From Acidobacteriota bacterium (lineage in GTDB: Bacteria; Acidobacteriota; Vicinamibacteria; Vicinamibacterales; Vicinamibacteraceae): a DNA stretch of 64,000 nt. The DNA is taken from assembly GCA_020845575.1 (NCBI GenBank), contig JADLFL010000024.1:1-64000 (forward strand), in the 5' to 3' direction. A model generated the notes under the pieces. That model had not been told where the DNA came from. It was given only the letters and a program-made list of their open reading frames with translations, and made no database searches. Each line of letters starts with the position of its first letter. Positions within the stretch are counted from its first letter, which is position 1. This document shows, in pieces, positions 34,250 through 43,112 of this stretch. Made by a program: the position numbers and the translations under genes.

Positions 34250-35926
34250 TCAGTGTGTCCGGTTGCCGGCGTTGTCGATCACGTACACCCGCCTGCGGGT
34301 GTCGGAGGCGAACAGGGTCACGCCGTCGATGCGGCTCAGGGCGGCGACGACGTCGGGATGGCTGATGGCGTCGATGACGATGTGGGTGACGCCGGCGCGG
34401 CGGAGGGTGTCGATGGCTGATGGAGCGGGGAACGACTCGAAGGCCAGATAGTGCTCCACGTAGCTTCGCGGCGTGTAGCCGGAGTAGCCGTTGAGCAGCG
34501 GCTTCCAGTGCGCGACCGAGGCGTGAACGGCGGTAGCATTCACGGCAACACGTTCCGGCTCGGGAAAGGGCAATTCCGCCACGACGGCGTGCGGGACGTC
34601 CGCGAGCGCCTTGTAGACGGCCGGGATTCCCTCGAACGGCACGAACGCCATCGGGACGCGGGCGTTCTCCACGTTGACCGCCACGACAACCAGGGCGCCG
34701 ACGATGTGTGCGGCGCGTACGCGGCGCGACGCCATGAGGTGCGCGCGCCATCCCGCCAGTCCGAACGCACCGACGACGCCCACGGCGAGGAGCGGGAGCA
34801 GGGCAAAGCGTGCGACGGCACGGATACCCTGGAGCACCGGAATCGTGTCGTAGAGGAACGTGTAACCGGGCAGTGACGGACCGAAGCTGAGCGCGGCGCC
34901 GGCGATGCCGATGGCGAGCCACATCCGTGCGCGAGCGTCGCGCCACGCAAGGCCGGAGCCGATCGCGAGCAGTGCCAGCCCCCACGGCACCGCGCCAGGG
35001 AACGCGGCGGAGTTCGCGTCGCGATAGAGCGGCGCGTTCCACGTCTCGTAGTGGACACGTGCGCCGGTGGCCACGAAGTTCAGCCACGTTCCCGCGTAGC
35101 GCTGCACCTCGTCGACCGATCGCGTCAGCCCCTGGTCCTGTCGCACTTCGTAGTACTGGTACAGGAACGGCGACACGAGCAGCACCGCGCCCAGCGCCGC
35201 GCCGGCCAGCAGTGGCATGCGCGTACGCCACTGCTGGCCCGTCCACTCGCCGATCCGCGCGATGGCACCGGCGATGAGGGCGATGGCCGTCATCACGAGC
35301 AGGTAGCCGGAGCACAGCATCTGGAGCGCGCTCCACAGGCCCAGCCGCACCGCGTCACGTCGCGACCCCCGCCTCACCACATCGTCGAGTGCGAGCAGCG
35401 CGAGCGGCAGGAACTCCAGGTGCATCGCCTGGATGTGCGCCATGCGCGTGAGTGTGTCGGTGTTGAACGCCGCGAGGCTTCCGGCAGCGATGGCCGCATA
35501 CCAGTCGCCCGTCCAGCGGCGTACGACGAGCGCCATCGCCAGGCCCGTGAGGGCGAGTCCGCACCAGAGCGTGACGTTGTAGGCCAGCACCGGCGACCCT
35601 CCGACCCAGACCACCGGTGCAGAGAAGAGCGCGGGGACGACGAGATGTTCGGAGAACGCGAGCGTCCGCGGCTCGGGGTAGAAGATGTTGGCGTCAAACA
35701 GCGACAACGGGTGCGTGACGAGCGCGTGCGCGACCCATCCGAGGATCCACTGGTTGAGGAGTCCGTCCGCGCTGTCGGTGCGCGAGAGTGTGGATGGCGC
35801 CGTGACGAGCGGCCACGTGTGCAGGAGCGCGAGCGCCACGAACAGCACGCCCGTCAGCGCGATGGCGCGACGCGACGGCGCGTCGTCGTGTGCTACCGCG
35901 GCACTCCGATGATCTCGTAGAGCCAC
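34250..35926 (-). CDS. Polytopic membrane protein, paralogue of the neighbouring gene
   Basis: About 558 residues with 10-12 hydrophobic helices, then a soluble C-terminal domain (about 430-558). Near the N-terminus it shares with the adjacent upstream gene the motifs LGWVAHALVTHPLSLFDANI and FYPEPRTLAFSEH, so the two are tandem paralogues. The topology and luminal tail resemble GT-C or YfhO-type glycan proteins, but no catalytic residue is certain. GTG 35926 overlaps the upstream gene by 34 nt; GTG 35848 is an alternative start. Function unknown. Confidence 0.65.
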   Translation of the reverse strand: MALRDHRSAAVAHDDAPSRRAIALTGVLFVALALLHTWPLVTAPSTLSRTDSADGLLNQWILGWVAHALVTHPLSLFDANIFYPEPRTLAFSEHLVVPALFSAPVVWVGGSPVLAYNVTLWCGLALTGLAMALVVRRWTGDWYAAIAAGSLAAFNTDTLTRMAHIQAMHLEFLPLALLALDDVVRRGSRRDAVRLGLWSALQMLCSGYLLVMTAIALIAGAIARIGEWTGQQWRTRMPLLAGAALGAVLLVSPFLYQYYEVRQDQGLTRSVDEVQRYAGTWLNFVATGARVHYETWNAPLYRDANSAAFPGAVPWGLALLAIGSGLAWRDARARMWLAIGIAGAALSFGPSLPGYTFLYDTIPVLQGIRAVARFALLPLLAVGVVGAFGLAGWRAHLMASRRVRAAHIVGALVVVAVNVENARVPMAFVPFEGIPAVYKALADVPHAVVAELPFPEPERVAVNATAVHASVAHWKPLLNGYSGYTPRSYVEHYLAFESFPAPSAIDTLRRAGVTHIVIDAISHPDVVAALSRIDGVTLFASDTRRRVYVIDNAGNRTH

Positions 35927-37650
35927 ACGTCGCTTTCGATGGAAACGGGACGCACGTACGCCGCGTACTGCTCCAGTCGCTCGCGGAGTCGCTGGCGGCT
36001 GACGCTGTCGTACAGGCGCGCGTGGAAGATGGCGTATCGCGCCTGATGACGATCGACGAGTACCTGCAGCGAATCGGCCGTGGGGAAACTGCTGATGCGC
36101 ACGACCTCGTCGCGGAACCACTGCGGAATGTGATCGCTGTACCCGTTCACCATCGGCTGCCAGTGGTACGTGGAGTACAGCATGTAGCGCGCGTGGCGCG
36201 GGAAGTCGCTGCGGATGTACCAGAACGGCAATTCCACCACGGCCCCACGCGGCAGCGTGGCGAGCCGACGGTAGACGTCCGGGACGGTGGGACCGTTCTC
36301 CAGACGGATGGGTGCCGTCGCGTATTCGGCGCAGAACAGCGCGGCGACCAGCACGCTCGCGATCGTGCGCGTGCGCGGGGTGCGCCGTTCGAGCAGCGTC
36401 TGCAGCGCCACGAGGGCCAGGACACCGAGCGCAAGCACGACGAGGATGCCGAAGCGTCCCGGGGCGCGCAGGAACGTGAAGACGGGGATGGCGTGGTAGA
36501 GGACGGTGTAGAGGCCGGCCTTCGGTCCGAAACTCGCCCAGAACGCGATGGCCGCCACGAGCCCGTAGAACAGCGTCGTCTCACGCCGACGTACGGGGCC
36601 GAGCAGCAAGTCGGGTCGGGCCCGGAGAGCCGACTCTGCCTCGACGTCGGAGGACGAGGGCAGGGTCGGCTCTCCGAGCCCGAGCCTCTGCCGCCGTAGT
36701 CCGACGACGAGTCCGACGACAGCCAGCGCCGTCAGCAGGAAGCCCGGGAACAACACTTCGTTCCACTGGCCGAGCCACGGCAGCATCCACCGATGCGCCC
36801 ACGCCGACGAGGCGAGCCAGGCCTGCCAGTCCGCCGAGTACATCGCCGCGTCTTCGAGCAATCGCGTGAAGCCGAAGTCCTGCTTGACGCGGACATATGG
36901 CACGAAGAACGGGCCGACGATCGCCAGACTCGTGACGGCGCCTGTCGCGATCGCGGTCCAGTAGGACCTGACGCGCCAGAGTCCGCGCGACACGCCGTAG
37001 AACACGGTACCGAGGCCGACGGTGAGGCCCGCGAAGATGCCGAAGTACGCGCACGCCAGCGCCTGGATGGCCAGCGCCACGCCGAGCCACGCTCCGCCGC
37101 GCGCGGTGGGCCGCTCGACGATGCGATGGAAGGCCTGCAGTGCCAGCGGCATCCCGAACGTCATCATCAACTGGATGTGCGCGGTGCGAGCGAAGAGGTA
37201 CGGACAGTACGTGAACGCGATGGCGAACGCCGCGGAGGCGGCGGCCGTGGCGCCGAGTGACTCGGCGAACGCCCACGCCAGCACGAAGGACAGGACGAGT
37301 CCCGTCATGATCGCGCCGTTGTGCGTGGCGTAGGGGTTGCCACCCGTCGCGAGGTGGAACGGCACGCCGAGCGCGCCCGTGACGACGTTGGCTTCCGAGT
37401 AGGCGAGCGTGTCGCGGTCGGGATGGAAGATGTTGGCCTGGAAGAGGGCCGTCGGCTCGGTGGTGAGCGCGTGCGCGACCCACGTGACGCTCCACAGGCT
37501 CCACTCGCCGTCTCCGAAATTCAGGCGCGCGGCGCTGCCGAATCTCGCGGCCATCGGCCATGTCATGGCGACGGCAAGGAGCACGCCCAGCGCCACGCGG
37601 ACGCTCCATGTCGCGGTGCGTCCGAGCGGCATGCGGGCGTATGGTAGCAT
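35893..37650 (-). CDS. Polytopic membrane protein carrying an in-frame repeat insertion
   Basis: 585 residues, 10-12 helices and a soluble C-terminal region. WVAHALTTEPTALFQANIFH and TLAYSEANVVTGALG match the next gene, so they arose by duplication. A hydrophilic stretch at about 321-348 (GLGEPTLPSSSDVEAESALR and onward) is encoded by an inverted pair of family-B repeats at 36605-36690, in a cytoplasmic or periplasmic loop. The first ATG (37650) is only 8 bp from the divergent start at 37659; ATG 37632 is possible. Likely a glycan-related membrane protein; function unknown. Confidence 0.65.
   Translation of the reverse strand: MLPYARMPLGRTATWSVRVALGVLLAVAMTWPMAARFGSAARLNFGDGEWSLWSVTWVAHALTTEPTALFQANIFHPDRDTLAYSEANVVTGALGVPFHLATGGNPYATHNGAIMTGLVLSFVLAWAFAESLGATAAASAAFAIAFTYCPYLFARTAHIQLMMTFGMPLALQAFHRIVERPTARGGAWLGVALAIQALACAYFGIFAGLTVGLGTVFYGVSRGLWRVRSYWTAIATGAVTSLAIVGPFFVPYVRVKQDFGFTRLLEDAAMYSADWQAWLASSAWAHRWMLPWLGQWNEVLFPGFLLTALAVVGLVVGLRRQRLGLGEPTLPSSSDVEAESALRARPDLLLGPVRRRETTLFYGLVAAIAFWASFGPKAGLYTVLYHAIPVFTFLRAPGRFGILVVLALGVLALVALQTLLERRTPRTRTIASVLVAALFCAEYATAPIRLENGPTVPDVYRRLATLPRGAVVELPFWYIRSDFPRHARYMLYSTYHWQPMVNGYSDHIPQWFRDEVVRISSFPTADSLQVLVDRHQARYAIFHARLYDSVSRQRLRERLEQYAAYVRPVSIESDVWLYEIIGVPR
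36605..36690. repeat. Family-B inverted repeat inside a coding region
   Basis: Left arm GGTCGGGCCCGGAGAGCCGA and right arm GGTCGGCTCTCCGAGCCCGA face each other across about 45 bp. Same family as the intergenic copies at 9112, 17891 and 61953. The reading frame stays open through it. Confidence 0.75.
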
Positions 37651-37658
37651 GCCCGCCG

Positions 37659-40301
37659 ATGCGCGTTCTGGTGCCGACGGCCGTCGCCACGGCGCTGCTC
37701 GTCGCGGGGTGGTTCGCCACCGGCATCGTCACGGCCAGGTCCATCGAGACACCTGACCGCATCGGGCTGATCGGCCTTCCTGCCGCGTTTCTCGCTGTCC
37801 TCGCCTGCCTGTTTGTCGTGAGCGCGTTCGCGTTGCGCGAGCGCCGGTGGTCCAGCGTCGCGCACGTCGCGATCGTTCTCGTGCCTGTCGTGATGCCCTG
37901 GCTGCCGGTCGACGTCCCTGTCGCGTCGCTGGTGTGGACGGGGCCGCTGGCCGTCTTCTGGTGGGTCACGTGCGTCGCGTACGTGTCTGCTGACGCATGC
38001 CGGCGCCTCTGGGGTGCGATCGTCCCGCCGGTACTGTCCCGCGCGTTCGCGTGCCGCGCGCGTGCGCCATTCATCGCCGCGCTTGCGACGGGCGTGGCGT
38101 TGACCATCACGGCGTGGCACACGGCGCCACAGCACCCGAAGGGCGACGAGCCCGACTACCTCGTCATCACGCAGAGCCTCCTGCTCGACCGGGACATCCG
38201 GATCGAGAACAACCACGCTCGAGCGGACTACGCCGTGTACCACCCGGGCGTGCTCCCGCCGAGCTATCTGCAGCGCGGCACTGATGGCGCCATCTACTCG
38301 GTCCACGCACCCGGACTACCGGCGGCGCTGGTACCCGCGTTCGCGGTCGGAGGCTATCGAGGTGCCATCGCGACATTGATCCTGATGGCGATGGCGGGCG
38401 CGTGGCTCGCCTGGCGCGCTGGCTGGGACGTGACGCACGACGCGCGAGCGAGCTGGATCGGCACGGCGGCCACTGTCGGCGCGGCGCCATTCTTCCTGCA
38501 TGGCGCCGCGGTGTTTCCCGACGCGCCGGCCTCGGTCCTCGCGCTGCTGGTGGTCTGGATGCTCGTGCGCGACGCGCCAATCCGGCCGGCGGTCGCGGCC
38601 CTGGCGCTCGGTGTCCTGCCGTGGCTGCACACGCGGTACGCCATCCTGTCGGTCGGTCTCGGTGTGTTCGTCCTCGCGCGACTGTTCGTGGAGCGCCCTG
38701 CGCCGGATCCCGCGCGCACCCAGCGCGCCGGGCGGCGTGTCCTCGCCTTCGGCTCGATTGGCCTCCTGAGCGCACTCGCGTGGTTCGGCTTCTTCCTCGT
38801 CATCTACGGCACGCCGAGTCCATCGGCACCCTACGGGGCGTACACGCAGATGGCGTTCGCGCACCTGAAGCCCGGACTCCCGGGATTGCTGTTCGATCAG
38901 CAGTTCGGGTTGCTCGCCGCCGCGCCGATCCTCGGCCTGGCCGCCGTGGCGATCCGGCCACGCGTGCGCCACGCGTCGACGGCCAACTGGAATCGTGCCC
39001 TCGCGGTGCTGCTGCTCGCGGGCCTGTACACCGCTGTTGTCGGCGCCTATCGCATGTGGTGGGGCGGGTTGTCGGCCCCTGCGCGCTTCCTCGTCCCGAT
39101 CGTGCTGCCACTCGCGCCGCTGGTCGCGCTCGGCTGGCACTCACTCTCCACGCGCGCATCGCGTCATCTGGCGCTAACGCTTCTCGTCGTGTCGCTCGCG
39201 ATGACGGTGATGCTGGTGGCCGTCGATCGCGGGGCGCTGGCGTACAACGTGCGCGACGGCCAGGCGGAGTGGGCCGAGTGGGTGAGCCCGCTCGTGGACC
39301 TGGTGTCGGCGCTGCCGGCGGCGCACAGGGACCCGCCAGCCATCGTCCTCCGTGACGCCGTCGTCTGGCTGGCCACCGTTGCCGCAGCGTGGGGCGTCTG
39401 GCGATGGCTCGAGGCGTACGCGCGCTGCACGCCGCTCGTGGCGATGCTGACCGTCGCGGTGCTGGTGCCGTCGGCGATGGCCACGGTCTGGTGGGCGCAC
39501 GGCGTGAGCGGGCTCGCACCGGCGGCGTCGCAGGTCCGTTTCGTCGAGCAGCGCGCCCGGCCATCGCGCACGCTCGTCGCCATCGCCCCACCGGACGTGG
39601 GGAACACGCGCAACTGGTTCGATGTCGAGATCGCGTCGCCTCCCGCGCGCACGAAGGGCGCGTACGTCGCCCTGCGGCTCGATGGACTGCCCGCGGGACG
39701 CTACAGGCTGTTCTCGTCGAGCCGCGTGCCGCAGGCTCGGCTCGGGCTCACGCTCGGCGAAGAGCGAGTATCGCGGTTCGTTGCCGAGCTTGCACAGTCT
39801 GACGCGACGCCCTCCGTGTCGTTCGTGCTACCACTGCCCGCCAACGACGTTGTCGTGAAGGGGAATGCTGACGCGTTGGCTGCCGACTCGCGTACGTGGA
39901 TCACGGTGGACGACGTCCGGGAGACGCCCGGTGTGCCCGCTGTCACTCGCGTGCACGAGATGGGCCCGGATGTGTGGCTGTTGCCAGACGAGGGGGTCCA
40001 TCCGGAGCCTGGCGGCGTCTGGCTGGGCGGAGACGGGGCCGTGACAGTTGGCACCAGTGCACCGGGACCGCGCGAACTGACCGTGCGCGCGGGAGATGCC
40101 GACGTCGTCGTGTCCTGGGTGGGGAGCCGTCGTGGCGAGGTGCGATTGAAGGCCGGAGAGACGCGCGTCGTGACGGTCGAGGCCGATCGCGGACGCCTGA
40201 CGTGGCGCACACGCGGCGGATTCAGGCCGTCGCTGTCCACGCCAGGCAGCAGCGACGCGCGCTATCTCGCCGCGTGGATCAGCGAATCGAGACTGCCCTG
40301 A
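37659..40301 (+). CDS. Large GT-C-like membrane glycosyltransferase candidate
   Basis: 880 residues. About 12 helices over the first 630 residues and a beta-rich soluble C-terminal domain (about 640-880). The first large loop contains GDEPDYLVITQSLLLDRDI, whose acidic residues match the DE motif of dolichol/undecaprenyl-phosphate sugar transferases (PMT/ArnT class). It probably moves a sugar from a lipid carrier in the periplasm. It is divergent from the two paralogous membrane genes, 8 bp apart. A TAGCAT box ends 8 nt before ATG 37659. Donor and acceptor unknown. Confidence 0.7.
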   Translation: MRVLVPTAVATALLVAGWFATGIVTARSIETPDRIGLIGLPAAFLAVLACLFVVSAFALRERRWSSVAHVAIVLVPVVMPWLPVDVPVASLVWTGPLAVFWWVTCVAYVSADACRRLWGAIVPPVLSRAFACRARAPFIAALATGVALTITAWHTAPQHPKGDEPDYLVITQSLLLDRDIRIENNHARADYAVYHPGVLPPSYLQRGTDGAIYSVHAPGLPAALVPAFAVGGYRGAIATLILMAMAGAWLAWRAGWDVTHDARASWIGTAATVGAAPFFLHGAAVFPDAPASVLALLVVWMLVRDAPIRPAVAALALGVLPWLHTRYAILSVGLGVFVLARLFVERPAPDPARTQRAGRRVLAFGSIGLLSALAWFGFFLVIYGTPSPSAPYGAYTQMAFAHLKPGLPGLLFDQQFGLLAAAPILGLAAVAIRPRVRHASTANWNRALAVLLLAGLYTAVVGAYRMWWGGLSAPARFLVPIVLPLAPLVALGWHSLSTRASRHLALTLLVVSLAMTVMLVAVDRGALAYNVRDGQAEWAEWVSPLVDLVSALPAAHRDPPAIVLRDAVVWLATVAAAWGVWRWLEAYARCTPLVAMLTVAVLVPSAMATVWWAHGVSGLAPAASQVRFVEQRARPSRTLVAIAPPDVGNTRNWFDVEIASPPARTKGAYVALRLDGLPAGRYRLFSSSRVPQARLGLTLGEERVSRFVAELAQSDATPSVSFVLPLPANDVVVKGNADALAADSRTWITVDDVRETPGVPAVTRVHEMGPDVWLLPDEGVHPEPGGVWLGGDGAVTVGTSAPGPRELTVRAGDADVVVSWVGSRRGEVRLKAGETRVVTVEADRGRLTWRTRGGFRPSLSTPGSSDARYLAAWISESRLP

Positions 40302-40351
40302 CGCTGTCCGCCCGATGAAATCCGGCGGCTACACCTGGCAGGAATGAAGGG

Positions 40352-41179
40352 TCAGAAGCGCGCGACGCCCATCACGTACATGCCATTCATGCGGAACTCG
40401 CCGAAGTCGCTGTCCACCTGATAGCTGAGGTGCAGCTTGCGATAGCCGCCCGTCACGCCGAAATTGTTCGTGAAGTTGATCGTGCCGTAGAAATCGTAGT
40501 CGTAGTACTTGCCGGTGTAATCGCGATCCTCGCCCGATGGCAGGCGGAACAGCGAGACCTCGCCGCCCACCGCCACGTTGCGCGTCACGTAGCCGCGGCC
40601 GGTGAGCCCCACGGCGGGAATCGGCGCCTTCGCCTCGGCGAACTCGCTCGCCAGTTGCGACGTGAGTTCGGCGCGCACGTGCGTGTACTTGGCTTCGAGA
40701 AGCAGCCCCAGGTACCCGCGATCGCGGTGGATGAAGTCGTACTCGTACCCGAAGCGCCACGCGTCCCACTTGAACTCGCCCGTCACCGGCAGGCCCACCG
40801 AGTAGAGGTTGCCGTTGAAGACCAGCGAGCGCCGCAGCGTCGTGTCGACGTCGAAGACGATCGGGATGTACTCCACGCGCAGCTTGTGCTTGCGCGCCGG
40901 CCGCAGCACGAGCCTGAAGTCGCGGAATGTCTTGTTCTCCGTGTCGAGGTCGTCCTGCAGGCCGATGGTCGAGCCCGGAATGCCGAACTGTTCGCTCGAG
41001 AAGATGATCGCGGGCGTCGGCTTCCACAAGCCGACCGCCACCTCGACGTTGTAGTCCTCACCAACAGCCGCCTGACCGGACGACCGGTTCTGGAGTGCCG
41101 TGTACTGCGCGGTGGCCGGGCTGGCCGCGAGGACGAGCAGGGCCGTGACGAGGCTCCGGAGCGGGCGAAGTACCTTCAT
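40352..41179 (-). CDS. Outer-membrane beta-barrel protein
   Basis: 275 residues. Signal peptide about 1-25 (ending SPATAQ); the remainder is amphipathic strands with frequent aromatic residues (YDYDFYGTINFTNNFGV) and ends in MGVARF with terminal Phe, as Bam substrates do. About 10-12 strands are expected. Specific role unknown; it could be a porin or adhesin. ATG 41179 is chosen at the signal peptide. It is divergent from the ABC exporter operon, with a long repeat array between. Confidence 0.75.
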   Translation of the reverse strand: MKVLRPLRSLVTALLVLAASPATAQYTALQNRSSGQAAVGEDYNVEVAVGLWKPTPAIIFSSEQFGIPGSTIGLQDDLDTENKTFRDFRLVLRPARKHKLRVEYIPIVFDVDTTLRRSLVFNGNLYSVGLPVTGEFKWDAWRFGYEYDFIHRDRGYLGLLLEAKYTHVRAELTSQLASEFAEAKAPIPAVGLTGRGYVTRNVAVGGEVSLFRLPSGEDRDYTGKYYDYDFYGTINFTNNFGVTGGYRKLHLSYQVDSDFGEFRMNGMYVMGVARF

Positions 41180-41224
41180 ACGGACCCCTATCGGTCGGTC
41201 CCGCACGGGACTGTAGGGGAATAC

Positions 41225-41340
41225 CGGGAATGCTGAATGCCGATGCCCGATGCCCGATGCCCGGTGCCCGGTGCCCGATGCCCGGTTGCCCGTTGCCGTC
41301 CGCCCGTGCTGTCCGGTTGCCGGTTGCCCGTTGCCGGTTT
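41225..41340. repeat. Longest heptad/hexad repeat array (family A)
   Basis: About 115 bp of GCCCGATG/GCCCGGTG hexad-like units grading into CCGGTTG heptads, in the promoter region of the ABC exporter. A 37-nt segment (41292-41328), including the non-repeat spacer GTCCGCCCGTGCTGTCC, is identical to 53693-53729 inside pheS. Confidence 0.85.
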
Positions 41341-41342
41341 TC

Positions 41343-41348
41343 TATAAT
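41343..41348 (+). promoter_or_regulatory. Consensus -10 box of the ABC exporter operon
   Basis: TATAAT ends 6 nt before GTG 41355, so transcription should start at the start codon. The -35 region would lie in the repeat array (TTGCCG at 41317, spacer 20). Confidence 0.6.
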
Positions 41349-41354
41349 GACTCC

Positions 41355-43112
41355 GTGCTTGCCGCGTTGCGCCGGCTGTGGCCGTACCTGCGGCGGCGCC
41401 GCCGTCCCATCATCATCGGGCTGGGCTGTGCCGTCGCCTCCAACCTCTTCTCGCTCCTCACGCCGTGGGTGCTGAAGTATGCCGTGGACGACATCACCGC
41501 CGGCATCTCCAGGCAGGAGCTGGGTCTCTACGCATTCGCGCTGCTCGCGATCGCGGCCTGCGGCGGCGTGTTCCGCTATGCGATGCGGCGGCAGCTGATC
41601 GGCGCGTCGCGGGAGATCGAGTACGACATGCGCGCGGACTTCTTCGCGCACCTCCAGCGGTTTCCACGCGAATATTTCGACGGCGCACGCACCGGCGACC
41701 TCATGTCGCGGGCGTCGTCGGACCTCGGCGCGGTGCGCATGATGGTCGGTCCGGCGGCAATGTACACCTCGTCCACCGTTGTCTTCGCCGTCGCGGGCGT
41801 CACGATGATGGCGCTCATCCACGCGCGGCTCACGCTGCTGGTCGTCACCGGGCTGCCCCTGGTGTCGATCATGGTCAAGTACTTCGGCCAGGCCATCCAC
41901 GATCGCTTCGAGCGCATCCAGGCGCAACTGTCGGAGATCAGCGCGATCGCGCAGGAAGCGCTCGCGGGCGTGCGCGTGGTCCGGGCCTACGGCCAGGAAG
42001 ACGCCGAGCGGCGCAAGTTTCTCGCGGCCAACGACGAGTACGTCGCACGCAACCGCTCGCTCATCATCCTGCAGGCCTTCTTCTATCCCGGCATGACCCT
42101 TGGCTTCGGAGTCGGCATCGCCGCCTTCCTCTACCTCGGCGGCCGTGAAGTGGTGCGCGGATCCCTCACGCTCGGCGAGTTCGTGGCGTTCAACGGCTAT
42201 CTCGGCCACCTCGCGTGGCCGCTCATCGCGTTCGGCTGGGTCACCAACATGTTCCAGCGCGGGCTCGCGTCGTGGCGACGCATGCTCGAGGTGATGGATA
42301 CGTCGCCGTCGATCGTCGACGCTCCCGGACTCGTACCGCTGGCGCAGCCCGTCCACGGCGACCTGCGCGTGGCGAACCTCACGTTCGCGTACGGCGACGG
42401 ACCGGCGGTCCTTCGCGACATCGATCTGCACCTGCCAGCCGGAGAGACGCTCGCCATCGTCGGGGCGACGGGCAGCGGCAAGTCCACGCTCGTCCACCTG
42501 CTCGTCCGCCTGTACGAGCCGCCGCGCGGCACCATCTTTCTCGACGGCCGCGACGTACGCGACGTGCCGCTCGCCGACCTTCGCCGGGCGATGGCGTTCG
42601 TGCCGCAGGAGACGTTCCTCTTCAGTTCGTCGATCGAGGAGAACATCGCGTTCGGCGCGGGGGATCTGTCCGACGACGAGCGGACCCGCCGCGTGAGCGA
42701 GGCGGCGGCGCTCTCCCGACTCGACAAGGACGTGCGGCAGTTCGCCGACGGCTACATGACGCGCGTGGGCGAGCGCGGACTCACGTTGTCCGGCGGACAG
42801 AAGCAGCGTACGGCGATTGCGCGCGCGCTGATGGCCGACGCCCCCGTCCTCGTGTTCGACGATGCGCTGTCGGCCGTCGATACGTACACGGAAGAAGAGA
42901 TCCTGGTCCGCCTGCGGCAGGTCACCGCGAATCGCACGACCATCATCGTGGCGCATCGCATCTCCGCCGTCAGGCACGCCGACCGGATCATCGTGCTCGA
43001 CGAGGGACGCATCGTCGAGCGCGGCACGCACGACACGCTCGCGGCGGCGGGCGGACTCTACGGCGAACTGGTGCGGCAGCAGCAGCTCGAAGCCGAACTG
43101 GCGGTCTCGTGA
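41355..43112 (+). CDS. ABC exporter half-transporter with degenerate catalytic site
   Basis: 585 residues: six-helix transmembrane domain (about 15-310) and ATPase domain (about 340-580). Walker A is VGATGSGKST (K near 376), signature LSGGQKQR is canonical, and Walker B is VLVFDDALSAVD with D503 where the catalytic Glu usually stands. That E-to-D change is known from one half of heterodimeric exporters such as TM287/288. Coupled to the second half by a 4-nt overlap. Lipid or drug export is likely; substrate unknown. Start fixed by the TATAAT box. Confidence 0.9.
   Translation: MLAALRRLWPYLRRRRRPIIIGLGCAVASNLFSLLTPWVLKYAVDDITAGISRQELGLYAFALLAIAACGGVFRYAMRRQLIGASREIEYDMRADFFAHLQRFPREYFDGARTGDLMSRASSDLGAVRMMVGPAAMYTSSTVVFAVAGVTMMALIHARLTLLVVTGLPLVSIMVKYFGQAIHDRFERIQAQLSEISAIAQEALAGVRVVRAYGQEDAERRKFLAANDEYVARNRSLIILQAFFYPGMTLGFGVGIAAFLYLGGREVVRGSLTLGEFVAFNGYLGHLAWPLIAFGWVTNMFQRGLASWRRMLEVMDTSPSIVDAPGLVPLAQPVHGDLRVANLTFAYGDGPAVLRDIDLHLPAGETLAIVGATGSGKSTLVHLLVRLYEPPRGTIFLDGRDVRDVPLADLRRAMAFVPQETFLFSSSIEENIAFGAGDLSDDERTRRVSEAAALSRLDKDVRQFADGYMTRVGERGLTLSGGQKQRTAIARALMADAPVLVFDDALSAVDTYTEEEILVRLRQVTANRTTIIVAHRISAVRHADRIIVLDEGRIVERGTHDTLAAAGGLYGELVRQQQLEAELAVS

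Noticed and set aside
32958-35336. N-terminal extension of the aminotransferase frame to 35336
   Set aside because: It passes through a repeat array and the antisense or alternative frame of the membrane protein; the TACCCT box and family start support 34145.
41225-41340. CRISPR array
   Set aside because: The units are 6-7 nt and contiguous, with no spacers of regular length and no cas genes.
41058-43031. 657-residue minus-strand open frame
   Set aside because: Antisense to the first ABC half-transporter and crosses a repeat array.
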